Shown here piece after piece: positions 37,565-46,070 of a stretch of DNA of 46,070 nucleotides (position 1 is its first letter; each line of letters begins with the position of its first letter). Origin of the DNA: Eggerthellaceae bacterium UBA3686 (lineage in GTDB: Bacteria > Actinomycetota > Coriobacteriia > Coriobacteriales > Eggerthellaceae); the NCBI GenBank assembly GCA_002371495.1, contig DFIX01000052.1:3325-49394 (forward strand), given 5' to 3'. The position numbers were made by a program, and so were the translations under genes. The notes below the pieces were generated by a model. It was given only the letters and a program-made list of their open reading frames with translations. It had not been told where the DNA came from and did no database searches.

Positions 37565-40414
37565 ATGGGAAAACTGATACGCAGCCTGACATCGGGGGCA
37601 TGCGCTGCGGCGCTTGCTTTCGGCATGGTGCCGCAAGCGGCGCTTGCTGCCGACGACCTGCGCGCCGGTACGGGGGCGTCGACGCAGCAAGTGCAGGCTC
37701 AGCGGCAGCTTCAGGCGCAGGAACGCGCGCTTGATTTGCGTGCGCAGCAGATCGATGCCCACGAGGGCACGTTTTCGGACGACGGCATCATCGTGGTGTA
37801 CCGCGACGGCGCAGCCGAGTCGCGGCAGGCGGCGTCGGGCATGTCGGCACAATCGGTTTCGGTGGCGGGCATACCCGATGCTACAAGCGAGCTGCTCACC
37901 GAGGACTCGGGCATCCCGGGCGGCGGCGCGGCCGTGCGCGTGGAGTTACCGCAGGGCATAAGCGTCGGTCGGGCCGTGGCCACGGCCGAGACCGATCCGA
38001 TGGTCGTGCACGCGCAGCCGATATACCGCTACAAGCTGCTTTCGCTTCCCAACGATCCCGTGCTGGCCAATACCGAAAACGCCGCCGAGAATCCCAACCA
38101 ATGGTGGATTCCGGCCGTGAATGCCGAGGAGGCGTGGGACGTCGTCCATGCCGATCATAAGGTCAGCGTGGCGGTGCTCGATACGGGCATCAACTTCGAC
38201 CACCCCGACCTCAAGAACAATATCCTGACCGACTACGCCTACGACTCGTATGCGAACGCGCCCCTTACCGAGTCACCGCTCTCGAGCGAAATGGCCCACG
38301 GTAGCCACGTGGCAGGCATCGTATCTGCCGAAGCCGACAACGGGCAGGGGATCGCTGGCGTATCGTATAACGCCAACATACTTCCCATCTGCGTGTTCCA
38401 CGAGGAGGAAAGCTATGAGGGCAGCAAAGCCACCTGCGATGACGAGGACTTGATCCGCGCCTACGATTACCTGCTGAGCGACCCCGACGGCAACGGCCGC
38501 ACCGTCGCTCAGGAGACCAACACCCATGTGGTCAACATGAGCTTGGGCGGCTACTTGGCCGACGATCCGGAATACGAATACGACTACGCTTTCGAGGCGA
38601 AGATCGAGCAGGCGCAGGATGAAGGCATTCTGACCGTGGCGGCTGCCGGCAACGGCGACGATTACGGGCAGGGGCGCAGCGACGCGTCGTATCCTTCTGA
38701 CTACAAGGCCGTCATGTCGGTCATCGCGCTGCAGGATCAGACGACTCGCACCCCATGGTCGGACTACAACGACAGCAAGAACATCAGCGCTCCGGGCGCC
38801 GATATATATTCCACCTGGTACTACGATGATAAGTATCAGTTCTCGAGCGGAACGAGCATGGCGAGCCCTATCGTGGCGGGTTGCGCGGCGCTGCTGTGGG
38901 CCTACGACCCCGACCTGAGCGTCGACGATGTAAAACAGGCGCTGTATGCCACGGCGGACGACCTGGGCGCACCTGGGTTCGATGCGCGTTACGGCTGGGG
39001 CCGCGTGAACCTCGGTGCGGCGGTGAAGTCGCTCGGCACTGCATCGGTCAAGGCCGAGCGCACGACCATGATGCGCACTGCCTCGCAGCAAATGACGGCG
39101 GCTTCGATTTCCAATTCTGCCGAAACGCACAGGTGGGAGTGGTCGGTCTGCGACCCCTCGACCGGTCAGGAGTCTGCCATAGCGCGCATCAGCCCCAATG
39201 GCGTGCTGACGGCGCTGGCGGCCGGCACCGTGGAAGTGCGCGTGCGCTCGACCGATACGGTGACGCCGCTCGAAGGGCGCCGCACCATTCAGATTTCCGA
39301 AATAGAGATACCGGGCGGCGCAACTGCGAGCGCCAACCCTGGCGAAAACACCATCGCCGTCCGCTGGGCCCGCGCCGAGGCGGCAGTTGGTTACCGCGTG
39401 TTGCGCGCCACCGAAGATGACGGCACGTTCGAGCAGATTGCCGAGCTTTCCGCAGCCGAGTTGGGCGAGGGCGAGAGCCTGAGCTACCTGGATCGCACGG
39501 CCAAGCCATCGGTTCCGTATTGGTACCAGGTCGTGCCGGTGGGCGAGCTTGACGGCGACTCCGTCGTGGGCGCCGCCGCTACTTCGAACCGCTGTTACTT
39601 CACCGACAAGTCGGCGCTCAAGCGCCAGATATCCGCGGCGGAAGAGCTGCTTGCCAACACCAAGTCGAGCCTCGACGGCGCAGACGTGAACGAAGACGAG
39701 TTTTGGACGCTCGCTGCCGACCGATCGGCGCTTAACCAGGTGCTGAGCCGAGCGTACAACGCTTTCTACAGCGGCTCGATGCTGCAGGAAGCGGTCGATG
39801 AGCGCACGGCGCAGCTCGCCGAGGCGCAGGCGGCGTTCGAGGCAGCGCGCCAGCCGGGCAAGATTGCCGTGGCACCTAAGCAGGCAGAAAAGCCAGCGGC
39901 CGAGGCGGGGGCTGGTGCGGGTGGCTCGTCCGCATCTTCCGGCTCCGATGCTGCCGTTTCAGGCGGCGCGGCAGCGGCGGGAACGGTTGCGGGCGCCGCT
40001 GCGGGCGCGGCTTCCGCAAAATCTGGCGCCGGTACAACGGCGGGCGCTTCGTCTTCCAAATCGCAAGCATCCGAGCCTGCAGCCGTGAGCTTCGCCAAGG
40101 CCAAGGCGGCCAATCCCATGCGTGTCAAGGCCAAGGCAGCCAAAAAGGCGCTCGTGGTCAAGTACAGCAAGGCCAAGAAGCGCACGGTCAAGGCAGCTAA
40201 GGCCTTTAAGGTCATGCGCGCCCAGGGCAAGGTCACGTTCAAGAAGATCCGCGGCACCAAGAGGATCGCGGTTTCGAAAACCGGCAAGATCACCGTCAAG
40301 AAGGGCACGCCGCGCGGCACTTACACGCTAAAGGTCAACGTCACCGCCGCCGGTAACGCAAAGTACAAGGCCAAGACCGTAAAGGCCGTGAAAGTGAAGA
40401 TCCGAGTCAAATAG
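37565..40414 (+). CDS. Secreted subtilisin-like serine protease (S8) with Lys-rich C-terminus
   Basis: A 949-residue exported protease. Signal peptide 1-28 ends at ALA-AD. An I9-like propeptide follows (GIIVVYRDGAAES). The S8 domain spans about 180-490 with catalytic Asp206 (VAVLDTGINFDHPDL), His245 (HGSHVAGI), the oxyanion Asn of AAAGNGDD and Ser431 (SGTSMASPI), so it looks active. Then come a Big_2-like segment (about 500-585), a fibronectin-III-like domain (about 590-680), a helical FIVAR-like segment (about 685-770), an Ala/Gly/Ser linker and a basic C-terminal module after AKAKAANPM. GAAGGGG precedes the ATG. It may process the neighbouring surface proteins or host proteins. Confidence 0.92.
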   Translation: MGKLIRSLTSGACAAALAFGMVPQAALAADDLRAGTGASTQQVQAQRQLQAQERALDLRAQQIDAHEGTFSDDGIIVVYRDGAAESRQAASGMSAQSVSVAGIPDATSELLTEDSGIPGGGAAVRVELPQGISVGRAVATAETDPMVVHAQPIYRYKLLSLPNDPVLANTENAAENPNQWWIPAVNAEEAWDVVHADHKVSVAVLDTGINFDHPDLKNNILTDYAYDSYANAPLTESPLSSEMAHGSHVAGIVSAEADNGQGIAGVSYNANILPICVFHEEESYEGSKATCDDEDLIRAYDYLLSDPDGNGRTVAQETNTHVVNMSLGGYLADDPEYEYDYAFEAKIEQAQDEGILTVAAAGNGDDYGQGRSDASYPSDYKAVMSVIALQDQTTRTPWSDYNDSKNISAPGADIYSTWYYDDKYQFSSGTSMASPIVAGCAALLWAYDPDLSVDDVKQALYATADDLGAPGFDARYGWGRVNLGAAVKSLGTASVKAERTTMMRTASQQMTAASISNSAETHRWEWSVCDPSTGQESAIARISPNGVLTALAAGTVEVRVRSTDTVTPLEGRRTIQISEIEIPGGATASANPGENTIAVRWARAEAAVGYRVLRATEDDGTFEQIAELSAAELGEGESLSYLDRTAKPSVPYWYQVVPVGELDGDSVVGAAATSNRCYFTDKSALKRQISAAEELLANTKSSLDGADVNEDEFWTLAADRSALNQVLSRAYNAFYSGSMLQEAVDERTAQLAEAQAAFEAARQPGKIAVAPKQAEKPAAEAGAGAGGSSASSGSDAAVSGGAAAAGTVAGAAAGAASAKSGAGTTAGASSSKSQASEPAAVSFAKAKAANPMRVKAKAAKKALVVKYSKAKKRTVKAAKAFKVMRAQGKVTFKKIRGTKRIAVSKTGKITVKKGTPRGTYTLKVNVTAAGNAKYKAKTVKAVKVKIRVK

Positions 40415-40421
40415 CACGAAC

Positions 40422-40464
40422 GTGCAAAAGTGCCATAGCGCAAAAGGGTCTGACCCTTTTGCGC
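40422..40464. repeat. Family A repeat, copy 5 (opposite orientation)
   Basis: On the minus strand GCGCAAAAGGG and CCCTTTTGCGC pair around TCAGA, followed by a separate CTTTTGCAC arm. Compared with other copies, both stem ends carry GCGC, a compensating change that keeps the stem. It lies 8 nt after the protease stop. Confidence 0.85.
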
Positions 40465-40491
40465 GTAAGCGAGAGGAAGGGCATAGAAGTG

Positions 40492-43400
40492 ATGAAACGA
40501 TTAGGAAGCGCGGTGCTGGCGGTTGTTGTGGCGCTGGCGTTGGCGCTGCCGGCGGTCGGGCTCGCATGGGCCGACGACGAGCAGGAGCGGGCGTCCGTCC
40601 AGCTCGGCGCGGGGTCGATACAGGCTTTCGACGCGGACGCCGAAGTGTGGGATGGTGCGATCGACGTTTCGTGGTTCGTCGGGCACGAGGACGATTCCTC
40701 GTACACGCTGACCAAGCCGGCGCAGCTGGCGGGGCTGGCGGCCATCGTCAATGGAACAGCAGACGTGAAAGGCGTTGATGTGCAGGGGCAGGTCGGCTTG
40801 AAGTTCACGGGCAAGACCGTGCGCCTGGGCGCCGACATCGCGCTCAACGCCGCGCCAGCGACGGGCTTCGACTCGACAGGCACGCAGCGCAGCTGGACGC
40901 CCATCGGGGATCTGATCCTGACCGGCACCGAGCCCAGTTCCGATGGCGGCACGATGCCGCACTACGATGACCGCAACTATTTCGACGGCACGTTCGACGG
41001 CGCGGGCCATGTGGTGAAGAACCTCTACATATATAACAATGTGGAAGGCACCTATGGCGGCGTGCAGGCGCTGTTCGCCAACGTGGGCGGCAACGCTGTC
41101 ATCCAGAACGTCGGCATCGAAGGAGGCTTCGTGTCGGGGCGCGTTGCCGCGGGCCTCGTGGCCATCTCGCATGCGACAAAGGACGCTTACCCGCATATCA
41201 TCGGATGCTTCAACACGGCAAACATCGCCGGCAACGGTTCGTCGACGCGCGGTGTCGCAGGTATTTTCGCCGGTGAAGAACAGTACCGTAGCGCCGAGGA
41301 CTATCATGGCGGCGCCTACATAGCCAACTGCTACAACACGGGTACGATTTCGCGCTACTCGTCGAGCAATGCGCCAGCGGGCGGCATTGCGGGCACGGGC
41401 AGCGTCCAGATTTACGGCTGCTACAACACGGGCGTCGTCAACGCCGCGAGCTTATACTCGGGAGCCCTGGCCGGAAACCTGATTGCCGCTGGCAGCAAGG
41501 TGGGGCAGGGCTCAGCCGCGGCGTTCGAGGGCGCCTCGTGTGTGCGCGACAGCTATGCGCTGGAAGGCAGCATCCCGGCTGACGAGCGCGGGCAGGTCAA
41601 GCTGTACAACCTCATCGACGCGACGCATTACAAGGGCGGTTCGGGCGAGAACAGCCCCGCGGTTTCGAACGCCGAGACCGCGGCGTTCAAGGATGCCGCG
41701 TGGTTTGCAGGCGACGAGTGCCCGGGCGCGCTGAGCCAATCGTTTGTGCGCAGCGGCGCTGCGCCTTCGCTGTACTGGCAAAGCGGCCAGGTGCAGTGGG
41801 ACTTCGAGCGCATCGACACCACCTACAACGTGTCCTTCTACGAAGTGTGGGCCATTCCGAATCAGACTTACACCGGTTCGGATCTGAAGCCCGCCGTGAC
41901 GGTCAGCTACCGGACCGGCTCCGGCGACGATGCTGCGATGTGCTACCTGCACGAGGGTTCCGACTTCACGGTAGCCTACAAGGATAACCGCGAGATCGGC
42001 TCGACGGCCACCGTCACCGTGACGGGCATGGGCCGCTTCTTCGGCAAGCAGGCGACCACGTTCAAGATCATCGACTCTTCGCTGGCCAGCACCGAAATCG
42101 AGCCTATCGGCGCGCAGTGGTACTACGGCGAGCCGGTCGTTCCTCAGGTTGTGGTGCATGCGAGCAACGGGGATGTGCTGACCGAAGGCGTCGATTACAA
42201 CGTCGAGTTCGCCGGCAACGTCGTGCCTGATGGCAAGCAAAAGTCCACCGCGACGGTTACGATCGCGCCCACCGACAGCCAGAAGTTCACGGGCAGCAAG
42301 AGCGTCGAGTTCACCGTGCTGCGCGCGTCGAGCGACCTTCAGGATGCCGACGGTGACGGCTACTACGAGATAGGCTCGAAGGCCGACTTGCAGTTCCTAG
42401 CATGGGCCACGTCGGATGCCGAGGGAAGCGCCGTCTGGGGCGAGCGCAACTTCGAGCTGACGGCCGACATCGACGCGACTTCGAGCGACGCCACCTACAT
42501 GCAGGACCGCCCGGCCGACCCCCTGTTCACGCACTATGCCATTAACGGCGATGTGCGCACGGGCGGTTTCGGCGGCACGTTTGATGGCGCGGGCCATACG
42601 GTGACGCTCGGCCTCGACGAGCAAGGCCCTTCGCTCGATCTGCACCCGACGCTCGCCTTCATGGTCTACACCAAGTACAACGGAAGCGCCACCTTCAAGG
42701 ATTTGACGCTCGACGGCAGCGTCAAGTGCCCGCATGGTGCGGCGGCCGGTTTTCTGATCATGGGCCAGCCCGGCACTATCGCGTTTTCGAACTGTGCGAA
42801 TAGAGCCCAGATTCAGGGCGACGCATACTACAGCGGAAGCGCCTCAGGCTTCATCACCCAGACGAGCACGCAGACCGACCTGCTCATGGAAGGCTGCGAG
42901 AACACGGGCACCATCGCTTCGGCCAGCTCGCGCGCGGCCGGTTTCGTGGGCGCGCTCGGCGGGCAGAATGTCAAGTTTCGGGATTGCGCCAACTCGGGCT
43001 CGGTAACGTCGGGCTCGATGGACGGCGCAGCCGGCTTTGCGTGCGTGGCGCTCGGCGCGGCTTCCGACAAAGAGGCGACAGGCCAGTTCAGCTTCGTCAA
43101 ATGCGTCAACTCGGGACGTATCTACGTGCGCTCGGGCGGCGATGTGGGCGGCATCTTGGCAAACTGCGCCCAGAAGCTCAAGTCGCTCGAACTCGTTCGC
43201 TGCGTCAACACGGGCGAGATCAGCTACACCGGATCGGGCGATATCGGAGGCGGTCTTGTAGGGCGCACGTACAATCCGACGACGATCCTCAACTGCTACA
43301 ACAACGCCGCCGTCAAGGCGCGTGGCAGCGAGGCCAACCAGCCGGGCGGTCTTGTGGGCTACATTGGCAACGGCGACAACGAGAAGGTCGAGGTCAGCAT

Positions 43401-46070
43401 TCGCAACGCCTATGCCGCAGGCGACCTCGGCAAGGGCGATTCGCAGGGCGGCGGCCTCGTGGGCACGCTGTGGCTGCATACGACGCTCTCGTTCGACAAC
43501 GTCTACTATGATTCCGACACGGCAAAGGTCGCAATCGCATACAACTTCGGTGAGAAATGGCCCTCGGCGGTCGATCCGCCTATTGTGAACGGCCAGGCCG
43601 CAGGCGTTGACGGCAACGCGATGAAGGCCGCTACGTTCGCCACGATGCTCGGCGCGGCATTTGGCCCCGACGCTGAGCAGGTCAATGGCGGGCTGCCGGT
43701 GCTGCTGGCCGCCGATGCCGCGTCGCGCAACCTTGCGGATGGTGCGATCGAAGCTCCCGATACGCTGGCCTACACGGGCGCGCCTGTGAGGCTCGAGGGC
43801 CTTACGGTGCGCGACGCCGAGGGGGCGTTGCTTGAGGAAGGCACCGACTACGTGGTTTTCTACAGCGCCGATGGCGCTCAGGGGCGTGCGATCGTCGAGG
43901 GCATCGGCTCCTACTCGGGTTCGATCGAGCATACCTTCGCCATCCAGCCGTGCTTGATTCAGGCATGTACGATTCCCCAGGTCAATGCCGTCAATTATGC
44001 CGATTTCGCGGGCGGCGAGGTCATGCAGGACCTGCATCTGACCAGCCCGTCGGGGCGGCCCATGGTGCAGGGAAGCGACTACCAGGTGTCCTACGCCAAC
44101 AACGTCGGCGCCGGCGTGGCCTACGTGCGCATCGAGGGCAAGGCGCCCTATTACGCAGGTTCGGTCATGCGCCTGTTCACGGTTGCGCCGGGCGACTTGG
44201 GGGCGATCGCGGTGCGCGGCATCGACGCTCATTACCCGTATTCGCAAGGTTCGGGTGGCCTGTACGTTTACGAGGAGCTGTACGCGCCTAACGGCTATCG
44301 TCTGTCGCGTTCGGATTCGCCGACGGACAAGAAAGACTATATACGCCTGTTTTTCGATGACGGCGGAAACCTGGTTACCGACTCGAGCGGTGCGGCGGCG
44401 GTAAGCCTTCGCAAGGCGGGGACCTACACCGTAGTCCTGCGCGGCTCGGGAGTCGATGCGAGCGGAACTAACTGGAACAACGGCAATTGGGCCGGCGAGG
44501 CAAGCGCGACGTTCACCTACGGCAACCGCATGGCGCTCGACGCCAACGTCACAGGCGTGGATGCCACGTACGGCTTCACGGGCGAGGCGATTCAGGTCAA
44601 GCCGAACGTCTCGAACAAATTCACGGGCTATGCGCTGACCGAGGGCTCCGATTACAAGGTGTCGTACAAGCTCGATGGCGCCGACGTGCCCGAGGTGCGC
44701 GACCCAGGCGACTACACGCTGGTCATAACGGGGCGCGATGCATGGTTCGGAACCAAGGAAGTCAGCTTCACGGTGGTTCCCTCGCAGTACTACATAGGCG
44801 AAGGGGTCCAGGTCCAGGGTATTCAGGGACGTTATTTCCATACCGGAGAGCCCATTTGCCCGAAGCCGACGAGCGTGTCTATTGGGGAAAAGGCGCTTGA
44901 CGCGCTTTCGGAATACGCGGTTTCGTACGAGAATGCTGTAGGCGATGCCGTGCCCGCGCCGACCGAACCCGGCACGTATTACGTGGTCGTTGCCGGTTTG
45001 GAGCCCTACAAGGGCGCCAAGCGCGTGCCGTTCACCATCGAGGAGCCCTTTATATCGGTGTACACGCGCCAGGGCGACGAGCCGGCGAAGCTGGTGCGTT
45101 CGTTTGCCAAAGACGAGTTCGTGTCGCTGAAATCGGCTGGCGGCGCAGTGTCAGCGCTGTACTGCGACCAGGAGGGCTCAAACTGGCGCGTGGCGACGGC
45201 GGCGGACTATGTGACGCTCGATGACCTGCTGGGCGCTGCAGGCGTTGCGTGGACGGCTGGCGAATCGGTGACGTATGGCGGCGATGGCTCCAAGTCCGCA
45301 ACCACGTTCACTTACGAGCAGGTCCAGCAGATGAAGTTCTACCCGGCCACGACGGCCACCGCGACCGAGACGCTCGGCGGTGTGCCCGCGCCGTTCGTGC
45401 TGTCGATCTCGGATGCTTCGTCGCGCATCGGCGACGGCGGTACGACATATGCCTCCGAGGCCGAACTGGCCAATCTGGCGTCAGTTAGCTCCGAGAACGC
45501 CCCGCGCGCCATCATGGGCGTGCTACCGGGCGATTACGTTAACGCCAAGGCTAAGGCGGCCAACATGCGCGGCCAGCGCCTGTGGAACAAGACGCGTGCG
45601 ATTACGGTGATGCTGCCCGCGGCTTCATCGGGCCAAGGCGCTGGTCAAGCGGCTGGCGGCAACGCTGGCGGAGCTGGCGGGGCGAGCGGCTCGAATGCTG
45701 GTACGGCGAGCAGCGGCGGGAGTGCCGCCGTCGGCGCGGGCGGCGCAGGTTCGGGAACGGGAACGGCCTTGGCGGGAGCGGGCGCGGCGTCGGTCAAGGC
45801 GCCGAGCGCGGTCTCGACGCCGGCCAAAGCCAAGGCAGCCAATCCGATGACCGTCAAAGGCAAGACCGTCAAGGTTTCATTCTCGAAACTCAAGAAAAAG
45901 AACCAGTCATTCAAGGTGTCCAAGACGCTCAAGGTGAAGAAAGCCAAGGGCAAGGTCAGGTACAAGCTGGTTTCGGTCAACAAGAAAGCCGCCAAGAAGA
46001 AAGTCGTCATCAACAAGAAGACTGGCAAGCTTACCGTGAAGAAGGGCCTGAAGAAGGGCACCTACAAAGT
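40492..46070 (+). CDS. Very large secreted GLUG/Ig-like repeat protein, cut by window end
   Basis: At least 1859 residues, open at the window edge. Signal peptide about 1-27 (SAVLAVVVALALALPAVGLA core). Residues about 150-350 and 690-1010 are built of GLUG-type repeats (GTFDGAGHVVKNLYI, CYNTGTIS, GGLVGYIGNG, GGGLVGTLW), a right-handed beta-helix-like unit found in bacterial adhesins. Strand-rich Ig/MBG-like units fill about 440-600 and 1080-1530. After a Gly/Ala/Ser linker from about residue 1705, AKAKAANPM leads into the Lys-rich module (ending KKGLKKGTYK at the edge). The ATG follows GAGAGGAAGG at a relaxed distance. Probable role: cell-surface adhesin; ligand unknown. Confidence 0.85.
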   Translation, partial: MKRLGSAVLAVVVALALALPAVGLAWADDEQERASVQLGAGSIQAFDADAEVWDGAIDVSWFVGHEDDSSYTLTKPAQLAGLAAIVNGTADVKGVDVQGQVGLKFTGKTVRLGADIALNAAPATGFDSTGTQRSWTPIGDLILTGTEPSSDGGTMPHYDDRNYFDGTFDGAGHVVKNLYIYNNVEGTYGGVQALFANVGGNAVIQNVGIEGGFVSGRVAAGLVAISHATKDAYPHIIGCFNTANIAGNGSSTRGVAGIFAGEEQYRSAEDYHGGAYIANCYNTGTISRYSSSNAPAGGIAGTGSVQIYGCYNTGVVNAASLYSGALAGNLIAAGSKVGQGSAAAFEGASCVRDSYALEGSIPADERGQVKLYNLIDATHYKGGSGENSPAVSNAETAAFKDAAWFAGDECPGALSQSFVRSGAAPSLYWQSGQVQWDFERIDTTYNVSFYEVWAIPNQTYTGSDLKPAVTVSYRTGSGDDAAMCYLHEGSDFTVAYKDNREIGSTATVTVTGMGRFFGKQATTFKIIDSSLASTEIEPIGAQWYYGEPVVPQVVVHASNGDVLTEGVDYNVEFAGNVVPDGKQKSTATVTIAPTDSQKFTGSKSVEFTVLRASSDLQDADGDGYYEIGSKADLQFLAWATSDAEGSAVWGERNFELTADIDATSSDATYMQDRPADPLFTHYAINGDVRTGGFGGTFDGAGHTVTLGLDEQGPSLDLHPTLAFMVYTKYNGSATFKDLTLDGSVKCPHGAAAGFLIMGQPGTIAFSNCANRAQIQGDAYYSGSASGFITQTSTQTDLLMEGCENTGTIASASSRAAGFVGALGGQNVKFRDCANSGSVTSGSMDGAAGFACVALGAASDKEATGQFSFVKCVNSGRIYVRSGGDVGGILANCAQKLKSLELVRCVNTGEISYTGSGDIGGGLVGRTYNPTTILNCYNNAAVKARGSEANQPGGLVGYIGNGDNEKVEVSIRNAYAAGDLGKGDSQGGGLVGTLWLHTTLSFDNVYYDSDTAKVAIAYNFGEKWPSAVDPPIVNGQAAGVDGNAMKAATFATMLGAAFGPDAEQVNGGLPVLLAADAASRNLADGAIEAPDTLAYTGAPVRLEGLTVRDAEGALLEEGTDYVVFYSADGAQGRAIVEGIGSYSGSIEHTFAIQPCLIQACTIPQVNAVNYADFAGGEVMQDLHLTSPSGRPMVQGSDYQVSYANNVGAGVAYVRIEGKAPYYAGSVMRLFTVAPGDLGAIAVRGIDAHYPYSQGSGGLYVYEELYAPNGYRLSRSDSPTDKKDYIRLFFDDGGNLVTDSSGAAAVSLRKAGTYTVVLRGSGVDASGTNWNNGNWAGEASATFTYGNRMALDANVTGVDATYGFTGEAIQVKPNVSNKFTGYALTEGSDYKVSYKLDGADVPEVRDPGDYTLVITGRDAWFGTKEVSFTVVPSQYYIGEGVQVQGIQGRYFHTGEPICPKPTSVSIGEKALDALSEYAVSYENAVGDAVPAPTEPGTYYVVVAGLEPYKGAKRVPFTIEEPFISVYTRQGDEPAKLVRSFAKDEFVSLKSAGGAVSALYCDQEGSNWRVATAADYVTLDDLLGAAGVAWTAGESVTYGGDGSKSATTFTYEQVQQMKFYPATTATATETLGGVPAPFVLSISDASSRIGDGGTTYASEAELANLASVSSENAPRAIMGVLPGDYVNAKAKAANMRGQRLWNKTRAITVMLPAASSGQGAGQAAGGNAGGAGGASGSNAGTASSGGSAAVGAGGAGSGTGTALAGAGAASVKAPSAVSTPAKAKAANPMTVKGKTVKVSFSKLKKKNQSFKVSKTLKVKKAKGKVRYKLVSVNKKAAKKKVVINKKTGKLTVKKGLKKGTYK

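Overview
The window is high-GC and densely coded. Gene content (GlnR-like orphan regulator beside glnA, molybdenum-type regulators and molbindin, Tat lipoprotein ABC importer, Lys-rich-tailed surface proteins, no sortase motifs) suggests a gut-type actinobacterium of the class Coriobacteriia, most likely family Eggerthellaceae. This placement is inferred from protein style and was not tested by a search.

Layout. (1) 162-8050: a surface-polysaccharide block with a LicC/LicA-type nucleotidyltransferase-kinase fusion, a GT4 glycosyltransferase, a DegT-family aminotransferase, a PglC-type sugar-phosphate transferase and a double GT2 glycosyltransferase. (2) 8145-10153: glnA overlapping an OmpR-type orphan regulator. 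(3) 10753-14122: a small unknown gene, smpB, an acidic coiled protein and an L,D-transpeptidase, followed by the tmRNA gene (14249-14616) and tRNA-Gly/tRNA-Pro on the other strand. (4) 15176-22482: housekeeping genes rdgB, ybaK, glmS-acpS-nnrD and ligA. (5) 22745-30302: a metal locus, probably molybdate/tungstate, with a DUF364 protein, an excisionase-HTH/periplasmic-binding-fold regulator, a two-domain molbindin, a FecCD-class ABC importer and a methyltransferase fused to a DNA-binding winged helix. (6) 30411-34751: a LysR regulator divergent from an unknown protein, an alpha/beta hydrolase and two tandem TetR regulators. (7) 34986 to the end: three consecutive large secreted proteins (MBG-domain protein, subtilisin-like protease, GLUG-repeat protein cut by the window edge), all ending in the same Lys-rich module.

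The most unusual feature lies between the genes. The gaps hold at least five families of palindromic repeats: A, centred on GGGTCAGACCC; B, GAACA-N-TTCGCCCC hairpins; C, long stems near CGCAGGTGGCG with compensating changes between copies; D, GAATGAGT palindromes; E, AACCATT-GGGGAC palindromes. Many begin within a few bases of a stop codon or fill the gap between convergent genes. One composite element (22476-22746) has terminal inverted repeats that cover the stop codons of both flanking genes. This arrangement suggests a system of 3'-end or terminator elements, or domesticated REP/MITE-like elements.

The second notable item is the methyltransferase/winged-helix fusion co-encoded with the metal importer, which could be a regulator coupling metal or S-adenosylmethionine state to uptake. 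The third is the shared C-terminal Lys-rich module, a candidate cell-surface retention domain.
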